A stretch of 64,000 bases of DNA from contig CM049308.1 of NCBI GenBank assembly GCA_026874595.1, positions 70,654,624-70,718,623 of the forward strand. Direction: 5' to 3'. Positions 57,926 through 64,000 of this stretch are shown piece after piece. Numbering within the stretch: the stretch's first letter is position 1; the number at the start of each line of letters is the position of its first letter. Under the pieces are notes generated by a model. The model was not told where the DNA came from and did no database searches. It saw nothing but the letters and a program-made list of their open reading frames with translations. Position numbers and translations under genes: made by a program. Source of the stretch: Sipunculus nudus. Lineage: Eukaryota > Annelida > Sipuncula > Golfingiida > Sipunculidae.

Positions 57926-59317
57926 AGCTGGTGCATAAACTAGATGAATGTTATAATTTTCTGTAATAGATTCATTCTTATTCTAGGCTGTGCTACATTT
58001 AACATTTTGTATTGTACCACCAGGGTTACAATGATTAAAGTGCACCTTTAATTGTGTCCACAAAGTTGTGTTTTGCTATATGAAAGTGTGGATGTTCATT
58101 AGATAAGTAATTCTTTAATTCAGAAGAGTAAAAATTCACCAGGTGTGGAATTGACTATTAATTCCAGTAAAAAGTTATAGCTGAGATAATAATTAGCACA
58201 ATGATGTTGTCCCTCATTCTACTAACAGTGTGTATACTTTATTTGAAAAGATGGTTGTATTTTATCAGATTTACTGAATCTTTTATTTTGGTGAATAAAA
58301 TTAAGCATGTACTAAAAACTCCAATGTACAAAACTTTTTAATAGTGATTCAAGGAATAATCTTGAAGATGCCATGTTGTGGCATTATTTTCTTTTAAATT
58401 CAGTTTAAACATTTGTGATTTAAAAATAATAAAATACATGTGTATGCATAATATGACCCGATATGAGCTACACTCTGGATAAATAATGATTGCAACTTAA
58501 TATTCTGATATTTTAACATATATTTTCAGATTTTTTTATTAAAAAAATTATAAAACTTGTAAATAAAAAAAATGAATCTGATAAAAACTGTTAATGGAAA
58601 AAGTGGATATGATAAAAACGTAGGCTGAAATATAAACTTAAATGCATTATTCCCTTAAAAGTGAAATAAAGGTATTAGTCCATTCTGTCCACTTGCCTGT
58701 CCATCTGTAAATTTTTCATAGGCATCACAGTATCTCAAAACTTTTACTTTTTTTCTTCATGACAGTCTTGTCAGAGTATTAGTTTTGCAGCCAAATATTT
58801 AGAACTTCATTATAACCAAGTAGGAGGGCCCCTTTCCTCTTAGCTTCTCATATGCTTGTATATATGAAAAACATTACAATAGAATATTTTGTATATTTTG
58901 CATTTGCAAAAATTTCAAACTTCAGCTGAGGGCCATGACCCATGGATCCCTTTTTTTCTCTATTTTTGAGACTTTAAAAGATGCAATCATCTGTTAATAG
59001 GGCACAAATAGTAACCGCTGGACCTGGAATCTTCATACTTTAAATCCTGAGAGGTCCATGAAAAGTCTCCTTGGAAACCTTGAATTAGTTTGCTGTTACC
59101 CATATTCTTCAAGCTATGGGGCTATGAAGTACCCCCCAGAATAATAAAAAAATTGACACAAAAGCTCAAGTATCTGAATAACTAATGTATTGATCACCAT
59201 GACTTTTTTTAATGGATATTGATCATGATGTGTTACATCAGTTTTTCCAGACTGGGAGGACTTATTGTCAACATGTCAGTTGGCTGAGTGTCATGACCCA
59301 TGGGGCACTTGTTGTTA

Positions 59318-62300
59318 TTAATGACACCTCATGGCCTACAGGGAAACTGTCAATTGACATAAACCAGACTAATCATTAGCATTTTTAGTATAATTTCTAA
59401 CACCACATATGAGCAAGAATCTTTCCATTTAAACTCCGCTTATTGGTAAACCCCTCCAAGTTTGTTGCATTTCTGACTGTATGAATACAGGCACCGCCCG
59501 CATAGGTTACTGGACGCAGCCCACTTTTGCGCAATACTGGAAATGACTGGTTACCATAGAGACAGAGTTTCAGTTTGGGTTGTGAGTTCACAAGTATTCT
59601 CTTGGTGTAATTTATCATTTGTAGCCTAATGTTAAGATTATGGGCTGTTCACCACAATAGGAATGCAACATGATGAAAGACCACTGTGATGCATTCCTTG
59701 ATATTGCTTGTATCACAACTTGCATGGGCTTAACCATCCAATTGTCAGTGCCTATGGAGTCTGGTAGTCATGGCTGCTCTGAGCATTAAAGGGTTAAACC
59801 CTCCCCTGAGCAGAATTCAAAATGGCTTGGCATTATTTAAGTTCAAAGGAAAATAAAACACAGCTGTCTGGTTAAAGCTGTGACTTTGTGTGAAACATAT
59901 TGAATAAAAATAATATATACTTAAGACATTCTGCGTTTTAACACATTTATTATACAGAATATACAGATTGTGAATAAAGAATTATATATATACAAAGTTC
60001 TATATATAACAGATGTGAACAGTCATCAGATTTGTTCTTTACACAGCTTTGTTTTCATGCAGGAACCAAACTAATAATTATTATACAATTCTGAAATTTG
60101 ATTAATGAGAAATTAAACACCTTATGGTTATATATTTTTAATTACATTTTGCTACAGTTTATCCCGAAAATAACTGGCCCATGGTTCTGACATTTTATTA
60201 TTTACTCTCTCTTACTTTAATAAAGGTGCACTGGTATATGGTACTACAAATTCCTATAACCCCCCCCCCCCAAAAAAAAAAAAAAAAAACCAATAGTGAT
60301 CAAACTGTTGTAAAAGGTAATCTGGGGTCACCCTTCGCAGCATAGGAGAGTGCAATATGTCAAATAAAAATAGGTGTAAACTTCTTGCCTGTTCTTTGGT
60401 ATTGTTATACCTGTGCCCGTGCAGTGGTTTTCATATATAGTGCAGCATAGCTGGTTGAATTATGGGTATATTTAGTTGAATTATACAAATATTATCAGGG
60501 CATGGATAGTCATATGGAAGAGGACAATAAAGGCACATGAAAAAAAATTGAGAGGGAAGCAACTTACAGGAGTGGTCCAGTTTTACGAGGCACTGAAGGT
60601 CATTAAGGTGAAGAATAAGGAATGTTGATCTAAAGGCATCTTTAGTATACCCATGTACCTGAAGGAAGTGGGATATAAAAGCAGGACCATATGTTGCCTC
60701 CCTGGGTATTTTCTGGGTATCTTCCTCGCCTGAAGTCAACTTTGGAAGGTTTTATTCCACAGAGTTCTGAAACACTACTGACCACGCAGACAAAACAGTA
60801 GTTTTAATGGAGGTTGTAGGCATTTCTGACATGCTTATGCTGTAGGTCTTACAGCAACTTGGCACATTAGGAATATGCTATAGAACAATCATTAAAAATA
60901 AAATTGAGCTTGAGAGGACAGTTTATGTAACAACCAACATCAGTTTCCACAGGATGAACTGGTGATATTTCAGTGTGTTAAGTTTGGGTCAGCTATTGGT
61001 ACCAGGAGTTTAATAGAACATACAGTTCCTGTACCTTGTCAGGGGCACTGCAGTATCCCTAAAAAAAGACATGGTAAGTCAGATGGTATGCCAGTTGTAA
61101 ATAATTATACAGAAGTAAAAATTGGATTAGCTAAGGGAGGTAATGCAGTATGTGTTATCACATAAATTTTCATCTGTTATCTGTCATACACAGTATTGTT
61201 GTTATAACACAAATAAACAACATATAGACTTAAGGAAATGCATAAATTCGTGTTTAATTAGAATTTGTTGGTGAAATTATTTTTATGACTGCAGTAAAAT
61301 ACTTCCACTACTGATTTTACCACCATGTCCATATGTTATGATTGTATGTGTAATATGTTCTTGATAAAAAAAATAAAAAACCTCTTACGTTCCATATGTT
61401 CTCTTTTGAATACAAATTATGTACATCTTGACATACATTAAAAAAAAATAATATGTCTATGCATAGAAATAATAACATGTGCTCACTAAACTTAAAAGTG
61501 AATGTGATTATTTAAGATATGAATGAATATAAAAATGAACTTCGGACAAAAAGCATACAATAAAAGATGTGCTAGGTTATATCTAAGACTTCCTGTTTTC
61601 TAATCCCCCTAAAATATGCTAAAATAATATATAAATCATACATCTGACAATGTTTTCTGCAGTATCAAAATATAACTTAATGTTACAGGTGTAGCTTTTG
61701 AAGACTTAAAATAAAAGCTTGTATTTCAAGATATAAACAATAAACATTTTACGCCAGTACGCAATTTCAAATATGTAACCTGGAGATAGTATTAACTTAC
61801 CTATCACAGAAAAAGCTATTTTGACTTATATTTCAAACATCCTACTCAATTAACTGATGAATTAATTTTCACAACCATTATATTACATACCTCTAAATGA
61901 CTATACTATTTTTGATTTAAGCATTTACAAATGTGCAAGTCAGTAGTCAAATGGAAGGCAGTTCATTAATTAAATACACACTTGATTAAAAAGGCCCAAT
62001 CACCTATAAAGCATGTTGAATTAACAAGAAAAATACCTTCATCACTTTAAAATAAATCTGTACGTGTCAAAATATTGCTTTGATACTGTTTGTGTACTCC
62101 TGTAAACGAGTGTTAAAAGCAGTGGACTTGGCAGGTTCACAGGTGTCAATATACACAGCATGTGGGGCCGTGTGTACGTGGAGCCACCACATGTGTCAAT
62201 TGGGAGATGCCCTGACTGACTTGGCCAAAAAATGTAATACATGTTAACGCGGGCTGAAACACCACGTGTTTGCAGCTCACAATCGGACCTCCAGTAACGC

Positions 62301-62559
62301 TGCCTTAGTATGGTAAACAGATACATGAGGACTGTGTTTACCAACACACAGTACAAAAACAAGGTGTTAAGTAGACGTATGTGTGGTACTGAGACTGTGC
62401 CGGGATGGTTTTGCTGGAAAACTGTTGTATAAAGCAGAACTGAACTGATAGTGTGATAGAAAAGGCTAAATGAAAAATGTGATATTCCGCCTGATTATGC
62501 CCCTTTAAAGCATTTACAAATGTTTGGGTCTGTCATTTAATGGAACACAATTCATTAAT
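59318..62559. other. Intergenic DNA
   Basis: AT-rich. Short open frames (60431-60739 and 62042-62362 on the - strand, 60962-61165 on the +) show no recognisable protein. A C/A homopolymer pair lies at 60260-60289. Nothing else could be supported. Confidence 0.45.
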
Positions 62560-63550
62560 TAAATAGACACTTCAGCTTTATTATCCTTCATCTTTATTAT
62601 CCCTCAAGATGCTACTGTATCCACAGTTTATTTGCTGTGCCTAATTGCCTAATGATCACTCGTGCTATGGTTAATACACTGTCATCCAGTGTAAAGGCCA
62701 CGCAGTTACTTTTTAATTATTATTTTATGTGTTTATGTGTGTAATTTTGAGCATATGTTCCATTTCAAAAACCAATGATTGCTAAGGTTGTACATTAATG
62801 CTCTTAAACTTTTATGTTTTGCCTAAATCTGACACAGGATACAATTAATTATGACATGGCATTCTGTTCATATTCACTTTACTTTTATGGTATAAGGCCT
62901 TCAGAATAATTCACCATAACCAGGTGATGTGGCTTCCTGCAGGAGGAACACATGTTTAAACTTTTTGATTATAATTTTCAAAATTTATATCAAACAATGA
63001 CCAAGTCATCAGATTTAACCTTTAGAATCACATCTTACATTAAATTTGATAAATACTGTGTGTTTCTACCGTAAAGATCACTGATCAAATATAAAGACAA
63101 ATTCATATCACAGATGCCAGCCAGATCCTTCCATAGCACCTCTGCAATTTACATTTACAAATGACTTGTCATGGAAGAACTACAGTGGAAAGACCACCCA
63201 TCTAATAAGACCACCTGTCTAATAAGACCACCCTTCTAATAAGACCATCTGTCTATTATGGCCACCCCTGAATGAACAAAACACATACATATTTTTATAA
63301 CTGGCCTGCCTACTAAGACCACCTGTGAATTAAGAATAAGACCACTTATGGCCAGTCTCACAGGTGATCTGATTTCACAGGGTTCAGGCTATAGCCAGCA
63401 GGTGGTGATATGCACTAGTGTATCATGTGAATCTGCCCCAGAAATGGTTTTATGGAAATTCACATTTGCTTTCAAATGGTACAACCATTAATTATACTTC
63501 CATCCTTGGACTATTTTTTATTGTGGTTTGTCCCGCTCTCTACTGATCTA
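62560..63550 (-). other. Probable 3'UTR of the ZFYVE26-like gene with a short tandem array
   Basis: Two AATAAA signals on the - strand (plus-strand TTTATT at 62593-62598 and 62577-62582) lie about 1 kb after the stop. A roughly 21-bp repeat containing AATAAGACCACC is repeated about four times at 63190-63260, with degenerate copies to 63350. Extent inferred. Confidence 0.4.
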
Positions 63551-63718
63551 TCACTGAAACCCTTTCTGTGTCAGCCATTTTTCACAGATAGCTTTGACTG
63601 CAGCTTGTCCAGACTGCTCAGCTGCAGCGGCTATGGCACGAATATCCTCAGCCCTGTTGCCCTTGACAGCGATCAGGTACGCAGACTTGAGCTTGCCACT
63701 CATAATGTAAGCCTGGAT
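63551..63718 (-). CDS. ZFYVE26: Last coding exon of a ZFYVE26 (spastizin)-like gene
   Basis: On the - strand an acceptor (TTACTTTGCAG) opens a phase-0 exon of 55 codons ending in TGA at 63553-63551. It reads IQAYIMSGKLKSAYLIAVKG, then an alanine-rich helical stretch, then AICEKWLTQKGFQ. The pattern of a paired-helix repeat with AYL-AVK and IC-x-x-WL resembles the extreme C-terminus of spastizin, a FYVE-domain protein of endolysosomes and autophagic lysosome reformation. The FYVE domain itself would lie upstream, outside the window. The assignment rests on recalled family features over 55 residues; another alpha-solenoid trafficking protein is possible. Confidence 0.6.
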   Translation of the reverse strand: MQAYIMSGKLKSAYLIAVKGNRAEDIRAIAAAAEQSGQAAVKAICEKWLTQKGFQ

Positions 63719-64000
63719 CTGCAAAGTAATTATACAGTCTTAACAAGTATTTATATTTTCTAAAATCTTGAATGTACTAAAACATTTGCAATGATATTTG
63801 TATTATCTCATGCTTTCAGTTCAATTTGGCTGAATATAAAAGTTCCCCAGAGAAACCACCTCACCACATGGATTTAGTATCTTCAAATTTAACTATATTA
63901 AACTCTATTTTATGGTTCTGTGTAAAAGAAAACACGGTCCACATGTGTTTGTCTACCAAATAACAACATGACCACAGGTTGGAACTTGCACATGCACAGC
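63719..64000 (-). other. Intron of the ZFYVE26-like gene
   Basis: Lies upstream of the last exon on the - strand and runs off the window. Nothing recognised. Confidence 0.5.

Larger units (their letters stand above)
52581..58951 (+). mobile_element. HINE-like family A1, second nesting level
   Basis: Starts GCTCAGCTTACTATAAGT, CTGAGCTATAG in the T run of the outer element. It follows family A1 to about 53267, breaks off, and resumes at about 57767 with CAAGTTTTCATACACCATGT. It ends with CAGCTGAGGGCCATGACCC at about 58951. Confidence 0.75.
52231..59317 (+). mobile_element. HINE-like family A (337-bp type), outermost of four nested elements
   Basis: 5' hairpin at 52233 (AGCTCAG ... CTGAGCT), TATAGCGATCAC, and the family A unit up to a T run at about 52580. 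The unit resumes at 58952 with CTCTATTTTTGAGAC and one more near-complete unit. It ends GACCCATGGGGCACTTGTT at about 59317. Everything between 52581 and 58951 is inserted. Confidence 0.8.

Noticed and set aside
60431-60739. 102-codon open frame on the - strand
   Set aside because: No domain, no splice context and no similarity that I recognise; expected by chance in this amount of DNA.
62042-62362. 106-codon open frame on the - strand with a hydrophobic start
   Set aside because: No recognisable family; lies downstream of the inferred end of the ZFYVE26-like gene.

Overview
The window is animal nuclear DNA, AT-rich, with genes split by GT-AG introns. It most likely comes from a lophotrochozoan such as a mollusc. 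The reasons are the protein similarities, the intron sizes and the heavy load of short hairpin-ended, tandem-repeat-cored mobile elements. The organism is an inference; no marker sequence fixes it.

Four protein genes can be supported. (1) PP1 beta catalytic subunit (PPP1CB-like), + strand: seven coding exons from 16932 to 25452, followed by a probable 3'UTR of about 4 kb. The first coding exon (about 17 codons) was not found. (2) A small intronless-coding protein of 218 residues with two Sin3-type PAH domains, - strand, 33122 to 32466. (3) GTPBP2-like translational GTPase, + strand: eleven coding exons from 34668 to 47023, predicted 559 residues, all splice phases consistent. Genes 2 and 3 are head to head about 1.5 kb apart. 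(4) The last coding exon of a ZFYVE26/spastizin-like gene, - strand, 63718 to 63551.

The rest is dominated by repeats. 1.6-4.5 kb has a spaced array of a conserved 14-mer, interrupted by an insertion. 5-6 kb has a 145-bp tandem array capped by a hairpin. 6.09-7.22 kb is a hAT transposon with an intact 8-bp target duplication and a broken transposase. 7.4-8.7 kb, 10.25-15.16 kb, 20.7-21.7 kb, 23.3-24.2 kb, 39.1-41.3 kb and 52.2-59.3 kb hold Helentron/HINE-like elements of at least six families. They share one plan: a 5' hairpin, then in four families a TATAG/TATG box and in three of these a GTCCGTCC-rich stretch, a tandem-repeat core, a 3' copy of the 5' inverted repeat, a 3' hairpin and, in three families, CTAG. 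Two regions are nested Russian-doll fashion, three levels at 10.25-15.16 kb and four levels at 52.2-59.3 kb. Two intronic MITEs have readable target duplications.

Inside GTPBP2, intron 10 carries a 48-bp minisatellite that repeats a consensus 5' splice site, and intron 1 carries a hairpin of pre-miRNA size. No prokaryotic features, CRISPR arrays, rRNA or convincing tRNA genes were seen.
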